Origin: Zoogloeaceae bacterium
GTDB taxonomy: Bacteria > Pseudomonadota > Gammaproteobacteria > Burkholderiales > Rhodocyclaceae
Reading direction: 5' to 3'
Length of the DNA stretch: 64,000 bases
Assembly (NCBI GenBank): GCA_031277315.1
Contig: JAITMP010000045.1
Coordinates: forward strand, 1-64,000
Both the position numbers and the translations under genes were made by a program. Positions 17,785 to 27,809 of this stretch are shown here, one piece after another (position 1 is the first letter of the stretch; each line of letters starts with the position of its first letter). Below the pieces are notes generated by a model that ran no database searches, was not told where the DNA came from, and saw only the letters and a program-made list of their open reading frames with translations.

Positions 17785-20700
17785 ATGCCGTCTGAGGGCC
17801 GCTTCAACCTTACCGCCGCCGCTCTGCGCCAGCGCGAGTTGACGCTGTTTTTCATTCTCGCCGTCGCCATCGCCGGGTTTGCCGCCTACTTCCAGTTGGG
17901 TCAGCGCGAAGATCCCGATTTCACTTTCCGCGCCATGGTCGTCCGCGTCCTGTGGCCGGGCGCCACCGCCGAGCAGGTGGATCAGGAAATCACCGACCGC
18001 ATCGAGAAAAAGCTGCAAGAGACGCCCTTCTTCCGCCACACCATCAGCCGCTCCAAGGCGGGCGAGTCGTTCATCATTCTCGAACTGGAAGACACGGCGC
18101 GCGGGCCGGCGGTGGCCGACGCCTGGTATCAGGTGCGCAAGAAAATCGGCGACATCCGCCATACCTTGCCGGAGGGCGTCGTCGGCCCGTTCTTCAACGA
18201 CGAGTTCGGCGACGTTTTCGGTTCGATTTACGCCTTCACCGCCGACGGCTTCACGCATTCCGAACTGCGCGATTACGTCGAAGCCGCGCGCCAGCGCCTG
18301 CTGAAGCTGAAAAACGTCGCCAAGATCGACCTGCTCGGCGTGCAGGACGACCGCATTTTCATCGAGCTGTCGACGCAGAAGCTGGCCGAGATGAAACTGG
18401 ACGTGGAGAAAATCGCCCAGGCCATCGTGAGCCAGAACGCCGTCACGCCGGCGGGCGAGGTGGATTCGGCGACATATGCCATTCCGCTGCGCGTGAGCGG
18501 CGAACTGAATTCGGTGGAGGCCGTCGCCGACACGCGGCTGGCGGTGGGCGGGCGCAGCCTGCGCATCGGTGACATTGCGCGGGTGTACCGCGATTACATT
18601 GATCCGCCGATCTCGAAAATGTATTACCACGGCCGGCAGGCCATCGGTCTGGCGGTGTCCATGACGAGGGATGGCGACGTGCTGGCGCTGGGCCGCGATC
18701 TCGCCGCCGAAATGGCGGCGATCCGCGCCGGCTTGCCGCTCGGCATCGAATTCGCCCAGGTGTCCGACCAGCCGCGCATCGTCGCGCAGGCGGTGGGCGA
18801 TTTCATGCGGGTGTTTCTGGAGGCGCTCGCCATTGTGCTGCTGGTGAGCTTCGTCAGCCTCGGGCTGCGCACCGGTCTGGTGGTGGCGGTCACCATTCCG
18901 TGGGTGGTGGCGGCGACGTTTCTCGGCATGCGCTACTTCGGCATCGACCTGCACCGCATTTCCACCGGCGCCCTCATCATCGCCCTCGGCCTGCTGGTGG
19001 ATGACGCCATGATCGCGGTGGAGATGATGTCGCGCAAGATCGAGCAGGGCTTCGACAAGCTCGCCGCCGCCGCCTTCGCCTGGCGCAGCACGGCGTTTCC
19101 GATGCTGACCGGCACGCTGATTACGGCGGCCGGCTTCCTGCCGATCGGCACCGCCAAGTCGGCTACCGGCGAATACACGTTTGGCATTTTCGCGGTGGTG
19201 ACGCTGGCGCTGCTGATTTCCTGGGTGGCTGCCGTCATCGTCACGCCGTTCATCGGCAACTGGATTCTCAAAAGCCCCGGACATGCCGCCGCCGACCGCG
19301 ACGTTTTCGCGACGCCGTTCTACGCCCGGCTGCGCCGCCTCATCGAGTGGTGCCTGACGCACCGCAAGCTGACCATGCTCGCCACGCTGGCCCTGTTCGC
19401 GCTCGGCGCGGCCGGCATGGGGCTGACCGAAAAGCAGTTCTTTCCCAACTCCAACCGCCCCGAGGCGCTGGTCGAATTGTGGCTGCCGGAAGGCGCCAGC
19501 TTCCAGGCCACCGAGCGGGAGGCGCAGCGGCTGGAAACGATTCTCGCGCAAGACCCGGATGTCGCCTCATGGGTGACTTACGTCGGCAACGGCTCGCCGC
19601 GCTACTTTCTCTCGCTCGACCAGCAATTGTTTCGCGCCAATTTCGCGCAGGCGGTGATCCTGACGCGCGATCTGGAAGGGCGCGAGCGCGTCATCACGCG
19701 CCTGCGGCATATTTTCGCGGAGGATTTTCCCGGCCTGCGCGCTCGCGCCAACCGCGTCGTATTCGGGCCGCCGGTGGCGTATCCGGTGCAGTTCCGCGTC
19801 GTCGGCGTCGAGATTCCGAAACTCAAGCAGATCGCCGACCGGGTCGCCGAGGCGATGCGCGCCTCGCCGCACACGCTCGACATCAACCGGGACTGGGGCG
19901 CGCGCGCGCCGATGCTGCGCGTCGACGTCGATCAGGAAAAAGCGCGCGCGCTCGGCGTATCCACCGTCAGCGTCTCGCGCGCGCTGCAAAGCGCCCTCAG
20001 CGGCGCGACGCTGGCGCAGTTCCGCGAGAACGACCGCCTCATCGACATCGTGCTGCGCGCGCCGGAGGACGAGCGCGATGTCATGGAGCGGGTGCTGGCG
20101 GTGCAGATTCCGACTGCCGCCGGCCGCGCCGTGCCGGTGACGCAGGCGGCGACGGTGCGCGAAGCGTTCGAGGAGCCGCTCCTCTGGCGGCGCAGCCGCG
20201 AATTGACGCTCACCGTGCGCGCCGACATCGTCGACGGCGTACAGGCGCTGGATGTCGCGCAGGCCATCGACCGTCAACTGACAACGCTGCGGGCGTCGCT
20301 GCCGGACGGCTACCGCATCGAGATCGGCGGCTCGCTGGAAGAATCCGGCCGCGCGCAGGCATCCATCAATGACGGTCTGCCGATGATGCTGGCTGTCGTG
20401 CTGACGGCGCTGATGCTCCAGTTGCGGAGCTTTTCGCGCACCTTCATGGTGCTGCTGACCGCGCCGCTGGGGCTGATCGGCGTCGCGCTGGCGCTGCTGC
20501 TGTTTCAGCAGCCCTTCGGCTTCGTCGCCATGCTCGGCACGATCGCGCTGAGCGGCATGATTATGCGCAACACCGTCATCCTGATCGACCAGATCGAGCA
20601 GGACACCCGCGCCGGCGCGCCGCCCTGGGTGGCGATCCGCGAGGCCACGGTGCGCCGCTTCCGCCCCATCGCGCTGACGGCGGCGGCAGCCATGCTGGCG

Positions 20701-20871
20701 ATGATTCCGCTCACCCGCAACGTGCTGTGGGGGCCGATGGCGTTCTCCATCATGGGCGGCCTGCTGGTGGCGACCGTTCTCACCGTGCTGTTCGTACCGG
20801 CGCTGTACGCGGCCTGGTTCCGCGTGACGCCGCCGCCCGCGTCGGCTGCCCCGGCCACGGCAGCGGAATAG
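17785..20871 (+). CDS. RND efflux permease (HAE-type)
   Basis: A 1028-residue inner-membrane pump. An N-terminal helix (LTLFFILAVAIAGFAAYFQL) is followed by a periplasmic porter domain, membrane block, second porter domain and C-terminal block. The fourth-helix motif GLLVDDAMIAVEMM keeps the adjacent Asp pair D406-D407 used for proton relay in the hydrophobe/amphiphile branch, unlike the metal pump at 4954. ATG 17785 is chosen for the GAGGGG 8 bases upstream and because longer versions (from 17689) add a Trp/Pro/Leu tail encoded by repeat-like spacer. It forms a TetR-adaptor-pump operon. Confidence 0.9.
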   Translation: MPSEGRFNLTAAALRQRELTLFFILAVAIAGFAAYFQLGQREDPDFTFRAMVVRVLWPGATAEQVDQEITDRIEKKLQETPFFRHTISRSKAGESFIILELEDTARGPAVADAWYQVRKKIGDIRHTLPEGVVGPFFNDEFGDVFGSIYAFTADGFTHSELRDYVEAARQRLLKLKNVAKIDLLGVQDDRIFIELSTQKLAEMKLDVEKIAQAIVSQNAVTPAGEVDSATYAIPLRVSGELNSVEAVADTRLAVGGRSLRIGDIARVYRDYIDPPISKMYYHGRQAIGLAVSMTRDGDVLALGRDLAAEMAAIRAGLPLGIEFAQVSDQPRIVAQAVGDFMRVFLEALAIVLLVSFVSLGLRTGLVVAVTIPWVVAATFLGMRYFGIDLHRISTGALIIALGLLVDDAMIAVEMMSRKIEQGFDKLAAAAFAWRSTAFPMLTGTLITAAGFLPIGTAKSATGEYTFGIFAVVTLALLISWVAAVIVTPFIGNWILKSPGHAAADRDVFATPFYARLRRLIEWCLTHRKLTMLATLALFALGAAGMGLTEKQFFPNSNRPEALVELWLPEGASFQATEREAQRLETILAQDPDVASWVTYVGNGSPRYFLSLDQQLFRANFAQAVILTRDLEGRERVITRLRHIFAEDFPGLRARANRVVFGPPVAYPVQFRVVGVEIPKLKQIADRVAEAMRASPHTLDINRDWGARAPMLRVDVDQEKARALGVSTVSVSRALQSALSGATLAQFRENDRLIDIVLRAPEDERDVMERVLAVQIPTAAGRAVPVTQAATVREAFEEPLLWRRSRELTLTVRADIVDGVQALDVAQAIDRQLTTLRASLPDGYRIEIGGSLEESGRAQASINDGLPMMLAVVLTALMLQLRSFSRTFMVLLTAPLGLIGVALALLLFQQPFGFVAMLGTIALSGMIMRNTVILIDQIEQDTRAGAPPWVAIREATVRRFRPIALTAAAAMLAMIPLTRNVLWGPMAFSIMGGLLVATVLTVLFVPALYAAWFRVTPPPASAAPATAAE

Positions 20872-20926
20872 GTTAGAATTCCAAAAATAAGAATTTACTT
20901 CTATTGATAATTTTCTGGAGCAAACG

Positions 20927-21583
20927 ATGAATCTCGAACAAGCCCGCCACAACATGATTGCGCAGCAGATCCGCACCTGGAAAATGCTGGATCAGGATGT
21001 GCTCGACCTGCTGCTGGATATCGAACGCGAGCATTTCGTGCCGCCGGCGTATCTGAATCTGGCCTATGCCGAAACGGCGATTCCGCTCGGCCACGGCGCC
21101 GCCATGCTGATGCCGGCGCAGGAAGCGAAGCTGCTCCAGGCGCTGGCGCTGCGCAAGTCGGACAAGGTGCTGCAAATCGGCGCCGGCTCCGGCTACATGG
21201 CGGCGCTGCTCGGCGCGCGCAGCGATCATGTGTATGCGGTCGAGATCGAGCCGGCGCTGGCGGCGCTGGCGCGCGAGAACCTGCGCCGCTGCGAACGCGC
21301 CGACAACGTGACGGTGATCGAGGGCGATGGCGCGGCCGGCTGGCCGGATCAGGCGCCCTATGACGCCATCCTGCTCACCGGCGCGGTGGCGGAGATTGCG
21401 CCGGCGCTGCTGGCGCAGTTGAAAGTCGGCGGCCGTCTGCTGGCGGTGGTCGGTGAGGCGCCGCCGATGCAGGCGCGACGGGTCGTGCGCGTGTCGGAAG
21501 ACGACTTTCAGAGCGAAAACCTGTTTAGCACCGGCATTCCGTCGCTGCGCAATCTGCCGCCGCGCAAGCCCTTCGTTTTTTGA
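20927..21583 (+). CDS. Protein-L-isoaspartate O-methyltransferase family protein
   Basis: A 218-residue SAM-dependent methyltransferase of the PCMT family, which repairs isoaspartyl residues in damaged proteins. The N-terminal family block (RHNMIAQQIRTWKMLDQ...REHFVPPAY) is followed by the SAM motif VLQIGAGSGYMAALLG and an acidic residue in YAVEIEPALAALARENL. The usual motif I Glu-Ile-Gly is Gln-Ile-Gly here. TCTGGAG lies about 8 bases upstream of ATG 20927. In related bacteria this gene precedes tolC, as it does here. Repair activity is inferred from family. Confidence 0.85.
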   Translation: MNLEQARHNMIAQQIRTWKMLDQDVLDLLLDIEREHFVPPAYLNLAYAETAIPLGHGAAMLMPAQEAKLLQALALRKSDKVLQIGAGSGYMAALLGARSDHVYAVEIEPALAALARENLRRCERADNVTVIEGDGAAGWPDQAPYDAILLTGAVAEIAPALLAQLKVGGRLLAVVGEAPPMQARRVVRVSEDDFQSENLFSTGIPSLRNLPPRKPFVF

Positions 21584-21636
21584 TTCGCATCCGCCGCGGC
21601 ATGACGGTCTGAAGGCCCGCTTGGCCGTTTTACACC

Positions 21637-22968
21637 ATGAAAAAATCCCCGTTCCTGTTCTGTCTGCTGCTGACCGGCGCGCCGGCTTTCGGCGCCGATC
21701 TGCTGCAGGTGTACCACGACGCCCTCGCGTATGACGCTGAATACGCCGCCGCCAGGGCGGCGCGCGAAGCCGGTCAGGAAAAGCTGCCGCAGGCCCGCGC
21801 CGGTTTGCTGCCGGTGATCTCCGGCTCGGCCAGCACGGTCTGGAACGACATTGATTTTCAATCCCGCACCGCCGGCGCGCCCGGCATTGATTCCCGCTAC
21901 AACACCAACGGCTATCAGCTCGTGTTGACGCAGCCGCTGTTCCGCTGGCAGAACATCGAGCAATACGGTCAGGGCAAGCTGGCCGTGGCGCAGGCGGACG
22001 CCGTGTTCGTCAAGGCCAGTCAGGATCTCATCCTGCGCGTCTCGCAGGCTTATTTCGACGTGCTGCTGGCGCAGGACAGCCTCGATCTGGCGCGCATGCA
22101 AAAGAGCGCCATCGCCGAGCAACTGGACGCGGCGAAGCATAATTTCGAGATCGGCACCGCCACCATCACCGACACGCACGAAGCGCAAGCGCGTTACGAC
22201 CTCGCCACGGCGCAGGAACTGGCGGCGCAAAACGATCTGGAGATCAAGCTGCAAGCCCTGCGGCTGGTGATCGGCAAAATGCCGGAGGCGCTTGCTCCCC
22301 TGCGTCCGGAAGTCGAATTGCAGCGCCCGCAGCCTGACGACATGACGAAGTGGGTCGAGGCGGCGGAGGGTGGCAATCCGCTCGTGCAGGCGCAGCAGGC
22401 GGCGCTGGAAATCGCCGACAAGGAAATCAACAAGCAGCGCGCCGGCCATCTGCCGACGCTGGATCTGGTGGCGACGCGTGGCCGCAATTCGGCCACTGGC
22501 TCGTTGCTTGCCGGCATCGCCATGCCGGGTTCGGATACGCATGCCTCCACGGTCGGCCTGCAACTCAACTTGCCGATTTTCGCCGGCGGCGGCGTCATGT
22601 CGCGCGACCGCGAAGCCGTCGCCCTGCGCGAGAAAGCGCGGGCCGATCTGGACAACGCCCAGCGCAGCGCGGCGCTCGGCGCGCGGCAGGCTTACCTTGG
22701 CGTGACCAACGGCATGGCGCAAGTCAAAGCGTTCGCGCAAGCCCTGGTCTCCAGCCAGTCGGCGCTCGAATCGAACAAGCTCGGCTACGAAGTCGGCGTG
22801 CGCATCAACATCGACGTGCTGAACGCCCAGCAGCAGCTTTACGCCACCCGCCGCGATCTGGCCAAATCGCGCTACGACACCCTGAACGCCCAACTCCGCC
22901 TGAAAGCCGCCGCCGGCAGCCTGAGCGAAGACGATGTGCAAGCCGTCAACGCCTTGCTCGTGAAGTAA
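21637..22968 (+). CDS. tolC: TolC-family type I secretion/efflux outer-membrane protein
   Basis: A 443-residue TolC protein. A signal peptide (CLLLTGAPAFG) is followed by the family start ADLLQVYHDALAYDAEYAAARAAREAGQEKLPQARAGLLP in adjoining blocks. Two helical hairpin repeats follow, with conserved QPLFRW, NFEIGTATITDTHEAQARYD, VGLQLNLPIFAGG and YEVGVRINIDVLNAQQQLY. It would form the trimeric outer-membrane tunnel for RND and ABC systems, and is the likely exit duct for the adaptor/pump at 16630-20871. It lies 53 bases after the Pcm-like gene. Confidence 0.93.
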   Translation: MKKSPFLFCLLLTGAPAFGADLLQVYHDALAYDAEYAAARAAREAGQEKLPQARAGLLPVISGSASTVWNDIDFQSRTAGAPGIDSRYNTNGYQLVLTQPLFRWQNIEQYGQGKLAVAQADAVFVKASQDLILRVSQAYFDVLLAQDSLDLARMQKSAIAEQLDAAKHNFEIGTATITDTHEAQARYDLATAQELAAQNDLEIKLQALRLVIGKMPEALAPLRPEVELQRPQPDDMTKWVEAAEGGNPLVQAQQAALEIADKEINKQRAGHLPTLDLVATRGRNSATGSLLAGIAMPGSDTHASTVGLQLNLPIFAGGGVMSRDREAVALREKARADLDNAQRSAALGARQAYLGVTNGMAQVKAFAQALVSSQSALESNKLGYEVGVRINIDVLNAQQQLYATRRDLAKSRYDTLNAQLRLKAAAGSLSEDDVQAVNALLVK

Positions 22969-23009
22969 GGCGCGCAAGCCGGAAGGCTTTACCGGGAAAA
23001 TTCCGCCTC

Positions 23010-23915
23010 ATGGCTTCCAGTCTGCTGCTTCTGCTCGACGACATCGCCAGCGTGCTTGACGATGTCGCGCTGCTCACCAAAGTCGCCGCCAAAAAAACCG
23101 CCGGCGTGCTCGGCGACGATCTCGCCCTCAACGCGGAGCAAGTCGCCGGCGTGCGCGCCGACCGCGAACTGCCGGTGGTGTGGGCGGTGGCGAAAGGCTC
23201 GCTGCGGAACAAGGCGATTCTGGTGCCGGCGGCGCTGCTCATCGGCACCTGGCTGCCTTGGGCGGTGATGCCGCTGCTGATGGTTGGCGGCGCGTTCCTG
23301 TGCTTCGAAGGCGTGGAAAAACTGGCGCACAAATTTCTTCACCGCGAAGAACAGGACGCCCAGCGCGAGCGCTTGGCGAACGCCGTGACCGAAGGGCAGG
23401 CCGACCTGCTGGCGGTCGAGCGGGGAAAAATCAAGGGCGCCATCCGCACCGACTTCATTCTCTCCGCCGAAATCATCGTCATCACCCTCGGCACTGTTTC
23501 CGGGCAGGCGTTCGTCACGCAACTTACGGTGCTGACCGGCGTCGCCCTGCTGATGACCGTCGGCGTGTATGGGCTGGTGGCGGGCATCGTCAAAATCGAC
23601 GACGCGGCGCTTTATCTGACGCGCCGTCCGGGCGCCGCCGCGCAAGCTGTCGGTCGCGCCCTGCTCGGACTGGCGCCCTGGCTCATGAAGGCGCTCTCGG
23701 TGCTCGGCACGCTGGCCATGTTCCTCGTCGGCGGCGGCATCCTCGCTCACGGCGTGCCCGCGCTCGGCCATGCCATCGCCGAGTGGGCCGAACAGACCAA
23801 CGCCGTCGTCGGCGCGCTCGGTTCCATGCTCGTCAACATCGGCATCGGCCTCGTCGCCGGCGCGATTGTGCTGGCGGCGGCGCAGGCGGTGAAACGGCTG
23901 CGCAAGCCGGCATGA
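23010..23915 (+). CDS. DUF808 (YedI-like) inner-membrane protein
   Basis: A 301-residue membrane protein whose N-terminus (LLLLLDDIASVLDDVALLTKVAAKKTAGVLGDDLALNA in adjoining blocks) is diagnostic for DUF808. It has several hydrophobic helices (about 75-105, 160-195, 225-250 and 268-290). The family function is not established. It lies 41 bases after tolC on the same strand and may be read through from it. Confidence 0.88.
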   Translation: MASSLLLLLDDIASVLDDVALLTKVAAKKTAGVLGDDLALNAEQVAGVRADRELPVVWAVAKGSLRNKAILVPAALLIGTWLPWAVMPLLMVGGAFLCFEGVEKLAHKFLHREEQDAQRERLANAVTEGQADLLAVERGKIKGAIRTDFILSAEIIVITLGTVSGQAFVTQLTVLTGVALLMTVGVYGLVAGIVKIDDAALYLTRRPGAAAQAVGRALLGLAPWLMKALSVLGTLAMFLVGGGILAHGVPALGHAIAEWAEQTNAVVGALGSMLVNIGIGLVAGAIVLAAAQAVKRLRKPA

Positions 23916-24007
23916 AAACCATCCGGCCATCCGGACATGGCCGGGATGAGTCAAACAGATGAGCCAAACAGATCGGCATCGAATTAAAATCACAACCGGT
24001 CACCTCA

Positions 24008-25477
24008 ATGCGCGAACCCATGTCCTCCCCATCCCGCACCGGCTGGAATTTCGACAACACGTACGCCGGGCTGCCTGAACGGCTGTACGTCCGCCAGAAC
24101 GCGGCTCGTCATGCCGCGCCCTCGCTGGTCATCCTCAACCATGCGCTGGCGCAGCGGCTGGGACTGGACGCGGACGTGCTGGAGCGCGGCGAAGCGGCGG
24201 ATGTGTTTTCCGGCAACGTCATGCCCGCAGGCGCGCAGCCGCTCGCCCAGGCCTATGCCGGCCACCAGTTCGGTTTCTTCAACATGCTCGGCGACGGGCG
24301 CGCGCTGCTGCTGGGCGAACAGATCGCGCCGGACGGGGCGCGTTTCGACATCCAGCTCAAAGGCTCCGGCGTCACGCCGTTCTCGCGCCGCGGCGACGGC
24401 AAGGCGGCGCTCGGCCCCATGCTGCGCGAATATCTCGTCAGCGAGGCGATGCACGCGCTCGGCATTCCCACCACGCGCAGCCTCGCGGTGGTGAAAACCG
24501 GCGAGCCGGTGTACCGCGACACGGCGCTGCCGGGCGCGGTGCTGACGCGCGTCGCCGCCAGCCATCTCCGTGTCGGCACCTTCGAGTATGCCTACGGCAT
24601 CGGCGCGCCGCCGGTGCTGAAGGCGCTCGCGGATTACGCCATCCGCCGCCATGACGCGGCGCTGGCGGACACGCAGAACCCTTATCTCGGATTGCTGCAT
24701 GCCGTGGCGGAACGGCAGGCGCGGCTCGTCGCGCAGTGGATGCACGCCGGTTTCATCCACGGCGTGATGAACACCGACAACATGACGATCAGCGGCGAGA
24801 CTATCGACTACGGCCCCTGCGCCTTCATGGACGCTTATCACCCGGATACAGTGTTCAGTTCCATCGACAACCGGGGCCGTTATGCCTACGGCAATCAACC
24901 CGCCATCGCGCAGTGGAATCTGGCCCGCTTTGCCGAAGCCTTGCTGCCGCTCATCGCCGATGATCAGGAGACGGCGGTGCAATTGGCGGCAAGCGCGATT
25001 CAGGCTTTTTCCGGCGTCTATGAACAAGCCTGGCTGGAGGGCATGCGCCGCAAGCTCGGCCTGCTCGACGCGCAGCCGGACGACAAGGCGCTCGCCGATG
25101 ATTTGCTCGCCGCGATGCAAAACCACGGCCTTGATTTCACGCTTACTTTCCGCGCGCTGACCGAGCGGCAGACCGTCGATTACGCCGCGCCCGACATGCA
25201 AGCATGGCAGACACGCTGGAAGATGCGCCGCGACGGCCAGCCCGCGTCACGCGAACAGGCGCTTGCCGCCATGCGTCAGGCCAATCCCGCCGTGATTCCG
25301 CGCAATTATCTGGTCGAAGCCGCGCTCGATGCCGCCGTCAATGACGGCGACATGGAGCCGTTCAAGCGGCTGCACGCGGCGCTGGCGCGGCCTTTCGAGG
25401 CAACGCCGGAAAACGCGCGCTACCGCGCCGCGCCTCCGCCCGCGCAGCAGGCCTACCGCACTTATTGCGGCACGTGA
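24008..25477 (+). CDS. selO: SelO family protein adenylyltransferase (YdiU)
   Basis: A 489-residue pseudokinase-fold enzyme that transfers AMP to proteins and affects redox homeostasis. Family blocks are intact: QAYAGHQFGFFNMLGDGRA, FDIQLKGSGVTPFSRRGDGKAALG in adjoining parts, and the catalytic MNTDNMTISGETIDYGPCAFMD. Length is usual for bacterial SelO. ATG 24008 and 24020 are both possible starts. Its 3' end overlaps the convergent waaA gene by 16 bases. Confidence 0.95.
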   Translation: MREPMSSPSRTGWNFDNTYAGLPERLYVRQNAARHAAPSLVILNHALAQRLGLDADVLERGEAADVFSGNVMPAGAQPLAQAYAGHQFGFFNMLGDGRALLLGEQIAPDGARFDIQLKGSGVTPFSRRGDGKAALGPMLREYLVSEAMHALGIPTTRSLAVVKTGEPVYRDTALPGAVLTRVAASHLRVGTFEYAYGIGAPPVLKALADYAIRRHDAALADTQNPYLGLLHAVAERQARLVAQWMHAGFIHGVMNTDNMTISGETIDYGPCAFMDAYHPDTVFSSIDNRGRYAYGNQPAIAQWNLARFAEALLPLIADDQETAVQLAASAIQAFSGVYEQAWLEGMRRKLGLLDAQPDDKALADDLLAAMQNHGLDFTLTFRALTERQTVDYAAPDMQAWQTRWKMRRDGQPASREQALAAMRQANPAVIPRNYLVEAALDAAVNDGDMEPFKRLHAALARPFEATPENARYRAAPPPAQQAYRTYCGT

Positions 25478-26748
25478 GCGGCGGCAAGCCGCGATTCGAT
25501 GAGCGCGATGGTTTTCGCCGTCGCGCCACGGTGGGCGGCGGCGAATGCCTTGCCTGCCGCGCCCATGCGCTGGCGCGTGGGTTCATCGGCGAGCAGGGCT
25601 GACGCCGTTTCCAGCAATTCTTGCGCCGATCCGATCTGTTTCGCCGCGCCGCAGGCGAGCGCCTGCTCGGCGGCGTGAGAGAAGTTGTAGGTCGAAGGCC
25701 CGATCAGCACCGGACGGCCAACGGCGCAGGCTTCGATGAGGTTCTGGCTGCCGTGGTCGAGCAGGCTGCCGCCGATGAAGGCGATGTCGCAGGCGGCGTA
25801 GTAGGCGAAGAGTTCCCCCATGCTGTCGCCGATCAGCACTTGCGTGGCCGCCGCCAAGGGCGTGTTTTCGCTGCGGCGCTGGACGATGAAGCCGAGCTTG
25901 CCGGCCAGCGCCGCCACTTCGTCGAAACGCTGCGGATGGCGCGGCACCACAACCAGCAGCGCGTCGCCGAGGCGCTCGGGGCGTTGCGTCAGCGCCGCGA
26001 ACAGCAGCGCCTCTTCGCCCTCGCGCGTGCTGGCGGCGAGCAGCACGGGGCGCGGCCCCATCCGCTGCCGCAAGGTTTCGCCCAGCGCCAGTTGTTCCGG
26101 CGGCGGCAGGAGATCGAACTTGACGTTGCCGAGCGCGTCGACGCGCGGCGCGCCCAGAGCACGCAAGCGGGCGGCGTCGGCCTCGGTCTGCGCGGCGATG
26201 GCGGCCAGCCCTTGCAGCGCGGCGCGCGTCAGCCTGGGAAAGCGGGCGTAGCGGCGGGCGGATTTTTCCGACAAGCGGGCATTCGCCAGCAACAGCGGCA
26301 TGCCATGCTTCTGGCATTGCGCGATCAGATTCGGCCACAGTTCGGTTTCCAGCAGCACGCCGACGGCGGGCCGGAAATGCCGCAGAAAGCGCCGCACCGC
26401 GAACGGATAGTCGTAGGGCAGATAGGCGCGCTGCGCGCCGTCGCCGAACAGCGCCTCGGCGGTTTGGCGCCCGGTCGGCGTCATGTGGGTGAGCAGAATG
26501 CGGCAGCCGGGATGACGGGCCTTGAGCGCGGCGACGATGGGCGCGGCGGCGCGCGTTTCGCCGACGGAGACGGCATGCAGCCAGATCAGATCGCCGGTTT
26601 CTTTTTCTTTCTGCGCGGAAGGGTAAAACCCGAATCGCTCGCCCGTATGTTGCAGATACTCGGGCTGCTTGCGGCCGCGCAGCCGCAGGCGCAGCCAGAC
26701 CCAGGGCAGCAGGGCGAGCAGCGCCAGGTTATAGAGGAAGCGCGTCAT
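25462..26748 (-). CDS. waaA: 3-deoxy-D-manno-octulosonic acid (Kdo) transferase
   Basis: A 428-residue GT-B enzyme that adds Kdo to lipid A precursor at the cytoplasmic face. It has an N-terminal membrane anchor (FLYNLALLALLPWVWLRLRL), the block WLHAVSVGETRAAAPIV with the catalytic-type Glu, and ETELWPNLIAQC. A C-terminal nucleotide-sugar site (GDSMGELFAYYAACDIAFIGGSL and NLIEACAVGRPVLIGP) follows. The ATG at 26748 overlaps the waaC stop as ATGA, so the genes are coupled. A longer reading upstream is only a shadow within waaC. Confidence 0.95.
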   Translation of the reverse strand: MTRFLYNLALLALLPWVWLRLRLRGRKQPEYLQHTGERFGFYPSAQKEKETGDLIWLHAVSVGETRAAAPIVAALKARHPGCRILLTHMTPTGRQTAEALFGDGAQRAYLPYDYPFAVRRFLRHFRPAVGVLLETELWPNLIAQCQKHGMPLLLANARLSEKSARRYARFPRLTRAALQGLAAIAAQTEADAARLRALGAPRVDALGNVKFDLLPPPEQLALGETLRQRMGPRPVLLAASTREGEEALLFAALTQRPERLGDALLVVVPRHPQRFDEVAALAGKLGFIVQRRSENTPLAAATQVLIGDSMGELFAYYAACDIAFIGGSLLDHGSQNLIEACAVGRPVLIGPSTYNFSHAAEQALACGAAKQIGSAQELLETASALLADEPTRQRMGAAGKAFAAAHRGATAKTIALIESRLAAAHVPQ

Positions 26749-27725
26749 CACAGCCGTTCCGCCGCCGCTGCGATGACTTGCGCGGCGGTTGGCGGCGCGC
26801 CGGCGCCGCCGAGATTGATGGCCGTGCCGCCGGCATATACGCCGGTCAATTCGGGATGCGAACCGGCGAACAGGCAAACGGTTGGCCGCCCGAGGGCGGC
26901 GGCGAGATGGCTCAGGCCGGTGTCGACGCCGACGACCAGTTGCGCGCCGGCCAGCAGCGGCGCCAGATCGGCGATGCGCATCGGCGGCGCGGCGGCGGCC
27001 CGCGCCATGCCGTCCGCGAGCCGCGCAGCGCGGGCGCGTTCTTCGGCGCTGCCGCCCGGCAGCGCGCAGGTCAGCCCGCGCGCATTCAAGTCTGCGGCGA
27101 GCGCCAGCCAGTCGGCTTCCGGCCACAGTTTGTCGGCGCGGCTGCTGGCGGTGAGCAGTACGCAGTACGGCCCCGCCGGCAGCCAGGGCGCGGTGAAAGG
27201 CGCGGTAAAGGGAGAGGCGGGCGCGGCAGCGGCGATGCCGTAGTCTAGCGGCATATCCAGCGCGTAGCCCAGCGCGGCGGCGGCCAACTGGCGGTTGCGC
27301 TCGACCGCGTGCAGCGCGGTCGGAATCGCGTAGACGGCATCGTAGAAACGGGCGGCGAGCGGCTCGCGCGCCGATCCGGCGGCGTAGCCGGCATGTTTGC
27401 CCCGCGCCTGACGGGCGAGCAAGGCGCTCTTGATGAGGCCCTGCGTGTCGAGCACGAGGTCATACTGCCCGGCCCGCGCCGCCTGACGGAAGCCGCGCCA
27501 TTCGCGCCAGGTGACGGCGGAAAACGGTGCGCGGCGCCAGCGCCGCACCGCCACCGGAATCACCCGGCCAATCGCCGGATGCAGGCGCGGAATGTCGGCG
27601 AAGCCTTCTTCCACCACCCAGTCGATGCACGCTTGCGGAAAGCGCGCGCGAATGTCGCTCGCCACCGGCAGGTTGTGCACGACATCGCCGAGGGAGGAGG
27701 TTTTGACGAGCAGGATGGAGCGCAT
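26748..27725 (-). CDS. waaC: Lipopolysaccharide heptosyltransferase I
   Basis: A 325-residue GT9 enzyme that adds the first heptose to Kdo2-lipid A. The N-terminus MRSILLVKTSSLGDVVHNLP is typical of WaaC, with further motifs DLVLDTQGLIKSALLA, HAVERNRQL and the donor site VVGVDTGLSHLAAALGRP. It is the first gene of the waaC-waaA pair and divergent from the polysaccharide cluster. A central SPFTAPFTAPW stretch comes from a 12-bp duplication. A short leader with TTATAA-like sequence lies between it and the divergent gene at 27810. Confidence 0.94.
   Translation of the reverse strand: MRSILLVKTSSLGDVVHNLPVASDIRARFPQACIDWVVEEGFADIPRLHPAIGRVIPVAVRRWRRAPFSAVTWREWRGFRQAARAGQYDLVLDTQGLIKSALLARQARGKHAGYAAGSAREPLAARFYDAVYAIPTALHAVERNRQLAAAALGYALDMPLDYGIAAAAPASPFTAPFTAPWLPAGPYCVLLTASSRADKLWPEADWLALAADLNARGLTCALPGGSAEERARAARLADGMARAAAAPPMRIADLAPLLAGAQLVVGVDTGLSHLAAALGRPTVCLFAGSHPELTGVYAGGTAINLGGAGAPPTAAQVIAAAAERL
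27187..27210. repeat. 12-bp tandem repeat in waaC
   Basis: GGCGCGGTGAAA and GGCGCGGTAAAG lie head to tail. In waaC they encode a duplicated four-residue unit (FTAP-FTAP) in a variable linker. Confidence 0.75.
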
Positions 27726-27809
27726 TGTCTCGGTTAGAATGTGCGCCTGAAAGCGGAATTATAAGCCACGCTCCCAAGACACTCCCACACTCCCAAGGGA
27801 ACCCGACGC

